Both the position numbers and the translations under genes were made by a program. This document shows, in pieces, positions 1-9,600 of a DNA stretch of 53,034 bases. The stretch lies in contig JANRIC010000091.1 in the NCBI GenBank assembly GCA_033765345.1, forward strand, positions 1-53,034, read 5' to 3'. This stretch comes from JANRIC01 sp033765345. GTDB taxonomy: Bacteria; Bacteroidota; Bacteroidia; Cytophagales; Microscillaceae. Under the pieces are notes generated by a model. That model did no database searches. It saw nothing but the letters and a program-made list of their open reading frames with translations, and was not told where the DNA came from. Each line of letters starts with the position of its first letter. The first letter of the stretch is position 1.

Positions 1-259
1 TAAAAATTATATCCGTTTGAAAAGATAATCTAATTCCCTAGTCTATGCGCCACAGGCCAGAGAATAAAATATTTTTGTTCTAAATAAAAAGCTGTTCTCC
101 CTGATTTGTGTAAGCGAAGATTCAAAATATTTGGGGGAAAAACAAGGGAGGAGGGGGTTATTTTTTTTTAAACTTGGAATATTTTGGATGTTATTCTCCT
201 TTTATGTGGCATATAGACCGGAATTATGGGTTTTTGTCCCATATAATAGGGAATATGGA

Positions 260-317
260 TTATTTTATATCAATCTTTCTATCTGGTTTTCTCGACTCGA
301 TATCTATATTACCTTTA
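260..317 (-). other. Out-of-frame tail of the RNase-like domain
   Basis: Skipping one C in the CCC TAA at 315-320 lets the reading frame continue as PKGNIDIESRKPDRKIDIK and end at a TAA at 260-262. The tail resembles the end of colicin E3 (DPKTG, then PDPKRNIKKYL), and the Arg of KPDRKIDI falls where E3 has catalytic Arg545. The join is therefore a true coding continuation broken by one base. It could be a sequencing indel, an inactivating mutation, or +1 frameshifting on CCC followed by a stop codon. The sequence alone does not decide. Confidence 0.55.
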
Positions 318-1085
318 GGGGTCAGCCACGCCTACATGATTTCCCTGGCTATCAAAAACCTCTATTTCTACGGGTTTTTTCAAATCTTTGCTTTCAAAAT
401 CCCGATGAAAATTATCATAGTACCAATAATATCCTGTTCTAATTTCTTTGAAAACACTACGTCCCTGGACTTTGCGCTTGGTTTTTTCAAATCTGTGTTT
501 GTCCTCAAACAAAGAATCTAATTGATGATTTTGCTCGAACCAAGTTTCAAAATCTTGATGATTTTCAATACAATCAATCTGAACGATATGCAAAAGATTG
601 TCCCATGCATCCGATTTGATTATTTGAATGTATTTTTTTTCCTGAAATCTGGAGGCAGCAAAATTAATCAAAAGGTAATTTTCTTCAGGGTATTGTAGAA
701 TTCGCTCTGAAATTTCGGCAATGGAAGTGTTTACAAAATTTTCAATTCTAAGCCCGTTTTCTTTTGCATTCCAATGCAAATATAAAAACTTGTCCTGATT
801 AGAGTGTAAAGTCTTTTCCTCCCAATCATCAGTTCTGAGTTTTTCAAATATTTGTCTTTCAATATCAGTTTTCAAAAATTTATCCTTGCTAATCATCTCT
901 ATTTCATCTATAAAATTGAGTATGGAGCTTTTATGAATCCAAAGAGAAATCCCTTGATAACGATCTTTGAAAGTAAAAAGAGTTTTCAGGATTTCACGGA
1001 ATGTACCCATTGCCTGGTCAAAGTCCTCTTCCGAATTAAATTGATTATGATAAGAAGCTTCATTGATAAAAATTTTGATTTGCAT
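315..1085 (-). CDS. Putative defence or toxin protein with a colicin E3/cloacin-like RNase C-terminus
   Basis: This 256-residue protein is the last gene of a minus-strand trio; its start lies 5 bp past the stop of the ATPase gene. Residues 1-210 are unrecognised. The C-terminus reads YYWYYDNFH, then EIEVFDSQGNHVGVADP. It aligns by eye with the colicin E3 cytotoxic domain (WDSQH, ELEGY, HLGSFDP), so Asp224, His227 and Glu242 match E3 catalytic Asp510, His513 and Glu517 at nearly the same local spacing, with a longer insert between His and Glu. The reading frame stops directly after VADP. The rest of the domain, including a match to catalytic Arg545, is found in the +1 frame down to position 260. 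The family match is from memory. RNase activity and a defence role are inferences. Confidence 0.6.
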   Translation of the reverse strand: MQIKIFINEASYHNQFNSEEDFDQAMGTFREILKTLFTFKDRYQGISLWIHKSSILNFIDEIEMISKDKFLKTDIERQIFEKLRTDDWEEKTLHSNQDKFLYLHWNAKENGLRIENFVNTSIAEISERILQYPEENYLLINFAASRFQEKKYIQIIKSDAWDNLLHIVQIDCIENHQDFETWFEQNHQLDSLFEDKHRFEKTKRKVQGRSVFKEIRTGYYWYYDNFHRDFESKDLKKPVEIEVFDSQGNHVGVADP

Positions 1086-1090
1086 CTCCC

Positions 1091-2461
1091 TTAATCATAT
1101 AATTTATCCAAATCTTTTTCTGTTTGATCAAAAAATCCCTCCGGCCATAGCTCTATCTTTCCGTTGGATTTGATAGGAATTTGCGTAAAATATCCGTTTT
1201 CCTTTTCGTGAAAATACAATACACTTACATCATTGTGATTGATTTCAATTTCAGGCTCTTTGACAACAATCCGCAAAGCATTCAAAATATGCTCACTATG
1301 CGACTCAATAAATACTTGTACTCCACAGGCGGCTACTTTGGCCAAGAATTTGGTGAGTTCGGATTGGGCACGAGGGTGCAAATGTGCTTCAGGATTCTCG
1401 ACAATTAAGATTTCTCCTTCCCGGGCAATCAAACCTGAGACGATAATCGGCAATATATAGGAGTAGCCGAAGCCTACGTTGGAGGGTTTGTAGCGGTTGG
1501 CGGTGGGTTTGGTATTAAAAAGTAAATAAATCACTTCTCTGCTGGTATCGTCAATGGTAAATTTGGCATCTCCAAAGATTTCTTTGAGCCATTCTTCGGT
1601 TTGTTGTACTAAGGTCTCGGCATCTTCACCCAAATAGAGTTTATCATGGACTGGATCGTCTTTTTTGAGGGAAAGCACGTTGGCAGTCATTTCTCCCTTC
1701 GCGCCTACGTGAATAAATTTCCCAAAGTTTTCTTTTAGGTAAAAGTCTTTGGGTCCGATTCGGTCGGCAGAGATGTAGTGGATTCTGTCAAAATGTACCT
1801 CTCCAGATAAAGCATTTTCAGTAAAATAACCTTTTTCAGAGTCAGAGTTAGGTTTGTAGAAAGCTTTATATTCGTTTACTGTTACGCCTTGAATACCTAA
1901 AAACATGGAAGGAAATAGTTTCTCAAATTTCCAAGAATAAAACCCTTCATAAACTTTATGTAATTTATCGTTGATATAATCCATATCATTTTTTTTTCTT
2001 TTATGGGTCTTAAAAATCACCTTGTTATATATGTGTTCCACATCAGTTTGGTCTGCCAAAGGAGGTTTAGGTTCACAAGTAAGTAAATTATGTAAGTTAA
2101 GCTCACAAATAATATCTGCTATTCTATTATCTTGTATGTTATCCTTATATATATAATTTATTGAAAAATTGACATCAAAGTATTTTGATTGAAAGAAAAA
2201 TTCACAAGAAGGCTGCTCAGATGTATTTGCTTCACTATTCATTATATCCTCATAACTCCCCAATCGTACATAACTGCCGTTTAAAAAAATCTGATTGGTA
2301 TTTTCATCCTGCTCAATGCTTTGCCGCATGAGCAGCAAAGACTGCAATAAACTAGACTTCCCTCGTCCATTGATCCCTGTGAGCAGGTTGATTTTAGCTA
2401 ATGGGAAGGCAGTTTCTTCTTTAAATAGCTTAAAGTTTTTGAGTTTGATTTGGGTAAGCAT
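1091..2461 (-). CDS. AAA ATPase, DUF3696 type (OLD/ABC-like)
   Basis: This 456-residue ATPase of the OLD/RecF/SMC-like class has a Walker A motif at residues 29-36 (GINGRGKS). Near residue 355 is the Walker B/signature region ILIVENPEAHLHPRAQSEL, followed by the H-loop FIESHSEHILNAL. The C-terminal WPEGFFDQTEKDLDKLY is characteristic of DUF3696. The region between the Walker motifs is long and variable. The gene lies 10 bp downstream of the DUF262 gene and 5 bp upstream of the RNase-like gene, so one transcript is likely. ATPases of this class often serve as sensors or regulators in phage-defence systems. A regulatory role over the third protein is inferred. Confidence 0.85.
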   Translation of the reverse strand: MLTQIKLKNFKLFKEETAFPLAKINLLTGINGRGKSSLLQSLLLMRQSIEQDENTNQIFLNGSYVRLGSYEDIMNSEANTSEQPSCEFFFQSKYFDVNFSINYIYKDNIQDNRIADIICELNLHNLLTCEPKPPLADQTDVEHIYNKVIFKTHKRKKNDMDYINDKLHKVYEGFYSWKFEKLFPSMFLGIQGVTVNEYKAFYKPNSDSEKGYFTENALSGEVHFDRIHYISADRIGPKDFYLKENFGKFIHVGAKGEMTANVLSLKKDDPVHDKLYLGEDAETLVQQTEEWLKEIFGDAKFTIDDTSREVIYLLFNTKPTANRYKPSNVGFGYSYILPIIVSGLIAREGEILIVENPEAHLHPRAQSELTKFLAKVAACGVQVFIESHSEHILNALRIVVKEPEIEINHNDVSVLYFHEKENGYFTQIPIKSNGKIELWPEGFFDQTEKDLDKLYD

Positions 2462-2471
2462 GCGTTAGATT

Positions 2472-3620
2472 TTAAACTTTTCCTAAAATTTCTTGAGCTT
2501 TTGAAAAACGATTAATAACCCGTGTCCTAGTGCTTGTTGCAAGTCTTACAGATTCCAAATATGTATCATCTTTTAACAACTTTGAAAAATTTTCAATAAT
2601 GTTATTTTTATTTTTTAATAAAAATTCATCTGATTGAGTTGAAAAGAAGTAGCTGACAGAGTCTAATATTGAGATATTAAGGAATTGTTTATTTTCCGAG
2701 TCAGAGGATAGCCTAAAATTTAGCTCACCAAAAAACTCATAGGTTAACTTCATACTTCTCTCAAAATCTTTCTTTAAGATTTCTAACTTTTCGGGATTTA
2801 ATTTATTCAACCCTATCATAGCCTTATCTAAAAACTCGCTGAAATTTCCATTATATTCTGTTTGATAATCAAAAATTTTAAAAGCAAGATATCTCAATAT
2901 GACTTCTTTATCTTTCATTCTTTTTGAAGATAAGCTATTATGTGTTGCTTTCTTAAAATACACGTTTTCTGATAATGCATTTAATAACTTTGTCGCTTCA
3001 CCGGAGTAAATACAATTTCTAACCTCCTGGCGATTAAGGGGCGTGCCTCCGGTATTTATTCTATCAAAAAGCTCATAAATTACCTTAATCGGAGTAGAAG
3101 GTTTAATAATGTATAATAGTAAATTTTTATCCTCAATTAGTGATGGATAGCCTTCTGGTAACTCATCAAAGGTTTTATTATTTAAATCTGTTAACGACTT
3201 TAAACCAGATAATTTAAATTCACTTTTTATGAATTTATGCAGAGTTGTTGTCCTCTGTAAGCCATCTATGATTACATACTTTCCATCTTTTCTTTGGTTT
3301 ACATAAAATGGAGGTAAAGGAAAGTTTAAGATAACTGACTCAATAAAACGACTCATCTGAAAAGGAGTCCAAACTAAATTTCGTTGATAATCAGGATCAA
3401 TAATTAATTTCCCATTATCATACTGACGCATAAATTGAAATATCGATTGTTTATCCTCACGAATATCAATATCTTTTTCAAGAGGATCGTAAGGATATGT
3501 ACTTTCATAATCACCTTTATCTATTTCAGCAGTTTGTTCATCTTTCTCGATAATCTCAATATCTTGTGGCTTTGAAATTTCCGTTTGCATGACTTTAATG
3601 GTTTTTACAAACATACTCAA
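2472..3620 (-). CDS. DUF262 domain protein (ParB/GmrS-like)
   Basis: This 382-residue protein carries the DUF262 fold. YQRNLVWTPFQMSRFIES lies at residues 79-95. The nucleotide-binding motif IIDGLQRTTTL (residues 117-127) is a variant of the DGQQR motif, with Leu for the first Gln. FDRINTGGTPLNRQEVRNCI lies at residues 185-204. DUF262 proteins belong to the ParB/Srx superfamily and occur in modification-dependent restriction (GmrS, BrxU) and other defence loci. There is no DUF1524 HNH nuclease domain, so this protein is probably the NTP-dependent sensor or switch of the cassette. The start at 3620 is followed by a second Met at residue 3. It heads the three-gene operon. Confidence 0.85.
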   Translation of the reverse strand: MSMFVKTIKVMQTEISKPQDIEIIEKDEQTAEIDKGDYESTYPYDPLEKDIDIREDKQSIFQFMRQYDNGKLIIDPDYQRNLVWTPFQMSRFIESVILNFPLPPFYVNQRKDGKYVIIDGLQRTTTLHKFIKSEFKLSGLKSLTDLNNKTFDELPEGYPSLIEDKNLLLYIIKPSTPIKVIYELFDRINTGGTPLNRQEVRNCIYSGEATKLLNALSENVYFKKATHNSLSSKRMKDKEVILRYLAFKIFDYQTEYNGNFSEFLDKAMIGLNKLNPEKLEILKKDFERSMKLTYEFFGELNFRLSSDSENKQFLNISILDSVSYFFSTQSDEFLLKNKNNIIENFSKLLKDDTYLESVRLATSTRTRVINRFSKAQEILGKV

Positions 3621-3680
3621 AAAAAATTGTATTTGCTAAAAATACGAAATCTCTAAAATGTAGAAGATTTGCCCTTAGAC

Positions 3681-4072
3681 CTAGCCCACAATATGTTCCT
3701 CAAACCACGCTTGTACTGGCTCCAGACTCAGTTCAGCCGAAGCCACGGAAAGCGTAAAGTGGATGAGAGTTTCATCGTCTGATTGAAGGTCGTAGCCATT
3801 CATCAACAAAAAAATAATAGCACTTTGCAGGCCTGTTCTTTTATTACCATCCTGAAAAATATGGTTCGAGATGATATTGTATAGATACAAAGCGGCTTTT
3901 TGGTGGATTTCCGGTTAAAGGGACGCACCAAACATTTCGGCTTGTACGGCTTCCAGCAAATAATCCAGGTTTTCTTCGTGCAAAATTTATTGGGAGGAAT
4001 AAAATTTCCTACAAAGACCTAGATTCGTTGTCGGTTAACGGCGATGATTTCGGATTTAGATAAATATTTCAT
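3681..4072 (-). pseudogene. Broken Doc/Fic-family toxin
   Basis: The C-terminal 69 codons (3681-3890) encode HIFQDGNKRTG, the Fic/Doc active-site motif with catalytic His, followed by a typical Doc tail. Upstream the gene is damaged. The N-terminus MKYLSKSEIIAVNRQRI starts at 4072 and meets a TAG. A second frame then gives LHEENLDYLLEAVQAEMFGASL, a TAA, and PEIHQKAALYLYNI running into the intact part. There is thus at least one frameshift and two in-frame stops. The start overlaps the stop of the upstream antitoxin-like gene by 1 nt (TGATG), as in an intact toxin-antitoxin operon. The remaining piece is unlikely to be active alone. Confidence 0.8.
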
Positions 4073-4263
4073 CAAGCGAGTGCCTCCCAGACTTTTCGGT
4101 ACTTTTCGGTAGTTTCCTGCAAATATTTTTCAAAATCACTGTCGGTATTTTTTTCTTTTTTTGAAGATAAGTCTTCCAGTATTTTGAGCATATCATCCAA
4201 TAAATTATCAGGCATTTCCTGAATTTTTTGAATAATCTGTTGTTTTTTCTCTATAACTGTCAT
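4072..4263 (-). CDS. Small antitoxin-like protein
   Basis: This is a 63-residue, highly charged protein, predicted mostly helical (KKQQIIQKIQEMPDNLLDDMLKILEDL, then an acidic and lysine-rich tail). Its size, its position directly upstream of the broken Doc toxin, and the 1-nt overlap with the toxin start suggest an antitoxin. The N-terminal pattern, with a short helical segment ending in LLKILEDL-like residues, is common in Bacteroidota antitoxins and in small DUF2281-like proteins. With the toxin broken, it is an orphan antitoxin. Function is inferred from context. Confidence 0.6.
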   Translation of the reverse strand: MTVIEKKQQIIQKIQEMPDNLLDDMLKILEDLSSKKEKNTDSDFEKYLQETTEKYRKVWEALA

Positions 4264-4332
4264 AAGCGTTTATTTTAAAATTTTATTGGAATTTAATCTG
4301 TGGACAATGGTCTATCGGCCACCCAACTGAAA

Positions 4333-4548
4333 CTAATCCATATCCTCCATATTTCGGGGGAGTTTGCCGGAGCCTTTGCACCAATCGCAGGTTTCGCGGC
4401 CTCGGGCGGCATACCAATAACCTTTGCCTTCGCATCTCCCGCAACGTATAAAATCGGAGGGCGGAAAGAAATCGCGAAATACATAAATAATCAACATAAT
4501 TACTCCTAATATAACAGCCAAACGAAACAAAAGGGCAATAATCAGCAT
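4333..4548 (-). CDS. Small membrane protein with a DnaJ-type zinc motif
   Basis: The preferred start at 4548 gives 71 residues; an upstream in-frame Met at 4620 would add 24. A single transmembrane helix (LIIALLFRLAVILGVIMLIIYVF) is followed by CGRCEGKGYWYAARGRETCDWCKGSGKLP. That is two CxxCxGxG half-sites, like one zinc centre of the DnaJ cysteine-rich domain. The later start is preferred because it puts the hydrophobic helix at the N-terminus. A role in protein quality control is possible but unproven. Confidence 0.6.
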   Translation of the reverse strand: MLIIALLFRLAVILGVIMLIIYVFRDFFPPSDFIRCGRCEGKGYWYAARGRETCDWCKGSGKLPRNMEDMD

Positions 4549-4626
4549 TGTGTGCAAGTTTTTAGGTTTGAGGATTTTAGTACAAATATATAAATTTTTC
4601 TTTTTAATTGAATAAACCATGGTTTT

Positions 4627-5580
4627 TTAATCCCCCAAATACTTCAGGCGAATTACCTCACTTTGATTCAAATCTGATCTCAGGATGCGTACCTGGTTTT
4701 GATTCCGGTCTTTTACGGAGATCGCGGCGGTATTAGGAATGATGCTCCCTAAATTGTGGGCGTGCAGCACCAGGAAATTATCTTCTGAAGGGTCAATTTC
4801 AATTGTAAGGGTGTATTTGCTGCTTTTGAGGGTGTAATTTTCCAGAATCGGTATGCCATTGTGGAACAGGGAAATGATGTCGCCGTCTATTTCTTTGTGA
4901 TCCCATATCTCAATGGTCAACTCCCTGGATTTGACCTCCAGGGCAGCTTGTTCTTCTTTGACGGTACGCCCCTGAAAAGCCTCTCCGGGTTTGATCTTGA
5001 CGGGTGTTAGAGCAGGCGTGATTTTTTGGGTAATTGCTGTGTTTGTTTTTTCAATTGGCTCGATGGGTGGTTTGGACGTAGTGTCGTTGTGAACCTTAGT
5101 TAGGAGTGGTTTGGGCAAGGTCGTTTTTGGGGGAATGGCTTTGCTGACCCAGAGTTTGCCAGGATGGCAGCGGCCTTGCGAGGAATGTCCTTCCCAAGGT
5201 CCTTGAAGATAATAATAACCTTTTTGTTCTAAAATAGTAAGTGTACCTTTTTTAAGACACCAAATAAAGTTTTTTCCAATTTCCTCTTGTACGATTTCAT
5301 ATTCCTCAAAAACCAGGTACTTCCCGTCAAAAGTGCCTTTGAGTTTGATCTTTCCAAAAAGCTCATTGACATAAATGTAGGAATAACCCTCTATTTGATT
5401 TCCCTTTTGCTTGAGTTTCATTTCATAGCGATAGGCTTGATAGGGGGCGCCCTCTTCCTGACTGAGCTGTCCGGCCCAATCTCCGCTTAGGTCTTGAGCC
5501 ATCATGTCTGATGTGTTGAAGAGAAATAAAAACAGTACAGATAAACTGATGATCGGGATTTTAGCGTGGTTCTTTTTCAT
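4627..5580 (-). CDS. Secreted protein of unknown function
   Basis: This 317-residue protein has an N-terminal signal peptide (MKKNHAK, then a hydrophobic stretch ending near MAQ), so it is exported. Residues 30-140 (LSGDWAGQLSQ, a beta-rich region ending near QGPWEGHSSQGRCHPGKLW) look like a small beta-barrel or lipocalin-like domain. A Pro/Thr/Lys-rich linker (about 150-200) leads to a beta-sandwich C-terminal domain (LTIEIWDHKEIDGDIISLFHNG, then FLVLHAHNLG and a terminal IRLKYLGD) that I recall from other Cytophagales exported proteins. No catalytic motif is visible. It is a single gene, or loosely linked to the small gene downstream. Confidence 0.7.
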   Translation of the reverse strand: MKKNHAKIPIISLSVLFLFLFNTSDMMAQDLSGDWAGQLSQEEGAPYQAYRYEMKLKQKGNQIEGYSYIYVNELFGKIKLKGTFDGKYLVFEEYEIVQEEIGKNFIWCLKKGTLTILEQKGYYYLQGPWEGHSSQGRCHPGKLWVSKAIPPKTTLPKPLLTKVHNDTTSKPPIEPIEKTNTAITQKITPALTPVKIKPGEAFQGRTVKEEQAALEVKSRELTIEIWDHKEIDGDIISLFHNGIPILENYTLKSSKYTLTIEIDPSEDNFLVLHAHNLGSIIPNTAAISVKDRNQNQVRILRSDLNQSEVIRLKYLGD

Positions 5581-5670
5581 ACTAAGTTTTTGATTTTAAG
5601 CATTACATCATTCACTAATCACTTTAATCTTGGTATAATAACGAAAAAGAACCTGAAATTTACAAATATT

Positions 5671-6672
5671 TTATCCCGGATCTGCTTCCGAACCCGTTTT
5701 ATGGCTTAAAAGCCCTCTGAAAGCATCCTGTACGGTATTGCCTTCGTGTACTACCTTATAAACTTCATAACTGATCGGCATTTCCACCCCATATTCTTTG
5801 GATAGCTCCATCACTACTTCACAGGTTTTGACTCCTTCGGCCACCATAGACATTTCCTCGATGATTTTTTCCAAAGCTCGCCCCTGACCCAACTGTACGC
5901 CTACGTGGCGATTGCGACTTAGCGGGCTGATGCAGGTAGCCACCAAATCTCCCATACCTGCCAGCCCGGCAAAGGTAGCGGGTTTGCCACCCATCACAGT
6001 ACCCAGCCGGGTCAATTCCGCCAAGCCCCTTGTGATCACTGCCGAACGGGTATTGTCTCCAGCCCCGGCACCATCGCCCATACCGGCCGCTATGGCAATG
6101 ACGTTTTTTAAAGCTCCGCCTAGCTCACAACCGATCACATCATCATTGGTATAAACCCTAAAAAGCCCTGTGCGGAATACCGCCTGTAAAGCACGGGCAA
6201 TCGTATCGTCTACCATCGCAATGACACTGGCGGCGGCTTGCCCAGAGAGGATTTCACGGGCAAGGTTCGGCCCGGTCAGTACCCCAGCCGGATGCCCAGG
6301 AAGCACAGACTCGATGATTTGGGTCATCCGCATTTGTGTACCCAGCTCCAGGCCTTTAGAAAGGCTCACCACGGGCACCCAGGGGCGAATGTGTTCTCTG
6401 ACATCTTCCAGTACGTGGCGAAAAGTTTGTGCTGGAACCCCCATCACAATCACATCGGCATCCTGGACAGCCTCTTTGAGGGAGGTAGTGGCTTGTAAAG
6501 CTTCCGTGAGTTTGGCTCCAGGCAGATATTTTTCGTTGCGGTGATATTTGTTGATTTCATGGACAGTCTCTTTGTCTCGCGCCCAGAGTTTGGTGGGTGC
6601 GTTGCGGGCAGTGAGAGAGGCTACTGTTGTACCCCAGGAACCGCCGCCGATTAAGCCTACTCTTAGTTTCAT
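5671..6672 (-). CDS. gpsA: Glycerol-3-phosphate dehydrogenase [NAD(P)+]
   Basis: At 333 residues this is the usual length. It reduces glycerone phosphate to sn-glycerol 3-phosphate, the backbone for phospholipid synthesis, in the cytosol. The N-terminal Rossmann motif is GLIGGGSWGTTVA (residues 6-18). VVSLSKGLE carries Lys105, GALKNVIAIAAGMGDG carries the catalytic Lys189, and LAGMGDLVATCISPLSRNRHVG is the conserved C-terminal domain motif. It lies 15 bp downstream of the PlsB-HAD-PlsC fusion on the same strand, so the enzyme supplying glycerol 3-phosphate is probably co-transcribed with the enzyme that acylates it. Confidence 0.97.
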   Translation of the reverse strand: MKLRVGLIGGGSWGTTVASLTARNAPTKLWARDKETVHEINKYHRNEKYLPGAKLTEALQATTSLKEAVQDADVIVMGVPAQTFRHVLEDVREHIRPWVPVVSLSKGLELGTQMRMTQIIESVLPGHPAGVLTGPNLAREILSGQAAASVIAMVDDTIARALQAVFRTGLFRVYTNDDVIGCELGGALKNVIAIAAGMGDGAGAGDNTRSAVITRGLAELTRLGTVMGGKPATFAGLAGMGDLVATCISPLSRNRHVGVQLGQGRALEKIIEEMSMVAEGVKTCEVVMELSKEYGVEMPISYEVYKVVHEGNTVQDAFRGLLSHKTGSEADPG

Positions 6673-6687
6673 GTTTTTTTTGGGTGT

Positions 6688-9600
6688 TTATTGTGGTGAA
6701 TGTGAATTAAGCAAAGGCTGAGAACTTTCATCCTGCCCCAGTTCATTTAAAAACAATTGACGCACGTCTGCGATATGTTGATCCAGGTATTCTGCGTGCC
6801 AGTCGGCAGTAGATACCGGCGGAAGCACGACTACTTCTACGGCTGTGGGTCTAAACAAAGAAGAACCTTTGGGCATGGCATCGTGTGCATTTTTGATGAC
6901 GATGGGCACCAGCGGCACATGGGCTTGCATAGCCAGGTGAAATGCTCCTTTTTTGAAAGGACCAAGTTTATAATCTTCGCTACGCGTACCTTCTGGGGCA
7001 ATGGCAATCGAAGTACCGTTTTTGAGGGCATCTATGGCGGGTTTCATGGCTTCAATGGCTTTGTCGCGATTGCTGCGATCTACAAAAATCACCCCGGCTG
7101 CCATCAGCAGAGGGCCAAGTGGAGTCCATTGGAGTTCTTTTTTGGCAATGGCACGGGCATTTTTTCGGAGCAGTTTGGCTACGATAAAAAAGTCGGCACT
7201 GCTTTGATGGCTGAAAATAAACACGGCAGGGCGGTGCGACCAGAGATTTTCTTCGCCTTTGACTACCAGTTTGATGCCTGCCATCATCGTCCCGAAATCA
7301 CCCACGGCTGCAATGGTAGAGTTGATGCCTTCACTCCAGGAGAGGTTAGAAGCACCAGTTACAAGTCCGGTAAGCACGGCCGGAATAAGGCTTCCTATAG
7401 CAAGTCCTGTTCTGATAAAATTGCTTACTCCGGGGCGTTCTTCATCATTGAAGCGATAGACTGGCCAGTCGTTTTCATAAGCCTTGGCCGATAGATTGGT
7501 GTCTGGGTTAAGGGGGCGGGGATGCCCTACGATTTCAAGCAAGGGCAAATCTTCCACGCTATCGGTATAGAAATAGCTTTTGGAAAGGTCTAAATTCATT
7601 TTATCGGCAAATTCATAAGCTTGTTGGGCTTTTCCAGCTCCCCAACAAGGCGGGTCAATGACTTTTCCGGTAAATTTGCCCTTTTCCACTTCCAGCCGGG
7701 TACACATCACGTGCTCGATGACCAAATCGCGGGCGATGGGATTTACCTGATAAGGCGTTGCTGCGGATACAATGGCTACCGTGTGTCCCTGAGCCAAATG
7801 TGCTGCCACCAAAGCCCTGGATTCGGGGTAAATGGCATCAGCCAGGTGTTTGAGATATACTTCTTCTCCAACTTCTATAAAAACCTGCTCGGCAATACCT
7901 TTTACGCCCTGCGCTCCGATAGAGGCCAAGCTTGAGAAATTGCCATAACCAGTGGCATATACCAGTACTCCGGCAAACTGTGCTACAATTTCGGAGGCTG
8001 TCATCTGGCCGCTGAAAAGACGAGTCTGAAAGAAATTTACTGCCGAAAAACCACGGATCAGCGTTCTGTCTAAATCAAAAAAAGCCCCGATATGTGCTCC
8101 CGATTCGCCCTCAAGAATATCTCGTGTGAGGCTCACGGTTTTAGAACCGGGTACGATCTCCCGATCTACCGGAATCATCGGCAGTAAAGTTTGGTGGGGT
8201 TTGATCAGAGTCATCCCTTGTAAATTGCTGATGCGTTCGGCAATATCATCCAGGCGATGCAGAAAATTCTCAAGAGCTTCCTGCTTAGGGTCTTGAGGGT
8301 TGGGTATCAACTGATAATTCTGAGCAAGCCTCAGTCCATTGGTCAAAAAAGGCTTGGAAACAGACTCCAGGCGGCGAATCCTGCCCTGCCAGTGCATTTC
8401 TTCGCCCAAAACCAGGCAATCCTCGATAAAATCCTTTTCACGAAATACCTGTGTATAGTCCCAATTTTGTAATCCCAGGGCTACCACCCGATAGGCTTCG
8501 GTGTAGGTATATAAGATGACTGGAGATACGAGAACGTGCTGTTTTTGTAATAATTCAAGAATTCCGGTATCCGACTCGGTCAAGGTTTCTTTCCAGTTCG
8601 GGCTGAGTATAGCCAAATCCGCTTCAATTTCATCACTAAAATCGGGCTTTCGAGAGTAAAAAAACTCAAATTTGAATAAATCTCGAAACAGCATAATTTC
8701 TTTCCAAAACTCCAGGACTCTTTTGTCAGTTGGAAAAGAAACAGCTTTTAGAAGAGCTAACTCGATAAATGCCCTTCTGTAAAAATGATGCGCCGCCATA
8801 TTTGCATAATAAGTGGCTGGCAGATAATTATCCATCACTATTGTATATTTGGCGTTCAGCGGGTCACCTTGTTGCTTTACCAAATTGGATTTAATCAGGA
8901 GATTGAGGGCAGTCTGAATGCATTCACCCAGTGCCTTGCCTCGGTCTACCAGGGCATCGGGTTTATGGCTCTCGATGAGGTACATCAAATCGGCTACGTC
9001 GCTTTCGAGGGCGCGCTTGGTGAGTGAATATTTACTCAGCAAAGCCGTACAAATTACGGAGGCTGTAGTGACAGGGGTTATTTGGTTGATTTTATGTAGA
9101 AGCTCAAAGGCAAATCGGGGAATGACGTACTGAGGCGAGTTTTCATCTTCTTCCTGATCGGGAACGGCTGTGGCGTAGTGATCATTCATAGGCACGGGTT
9201 CGCCGAGTCGAAGAGATATTTTTCCAAAATCGCCGCCCATTTTCCGTACATAATCAATAAACCACCATAGGCTTTCGGGATTTTTATTTTTGCCGCGGCC
9301 TTCTTCGGTCATTTCCTTGACATCGGGGATCAGGTCATAGACAATCGATACAGGCACATATTTGACCTCATGCCCGCTGTCCTTCTCCGCCTCAACGATA
9401 TATTTGAGAATCCCCATTTTAGGCCATACCAGCTTGCCAGTGCGGGAGCGAGTCCCTTCAAGAGCCCACATAAAACTTGCTTTTTCGCCTACAAGCGAAG
9501 CAATATAGTGCCGCAGGGTGGCTTTATAAACAGGGTTGTTTTGAATGTCTCTTCGGATAAAAATCCCGCCTGCCTGCCTGCCAAATTGCCCTAAACCCAG

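Noticed and set aside
4300..4509. Plus-strand ORF opposite the zinc-motif protein
   Set aside because: The minus strand carries the paired CxxCxGxG half-sites and the membrane helix, while the plus-strand translation has no family features.
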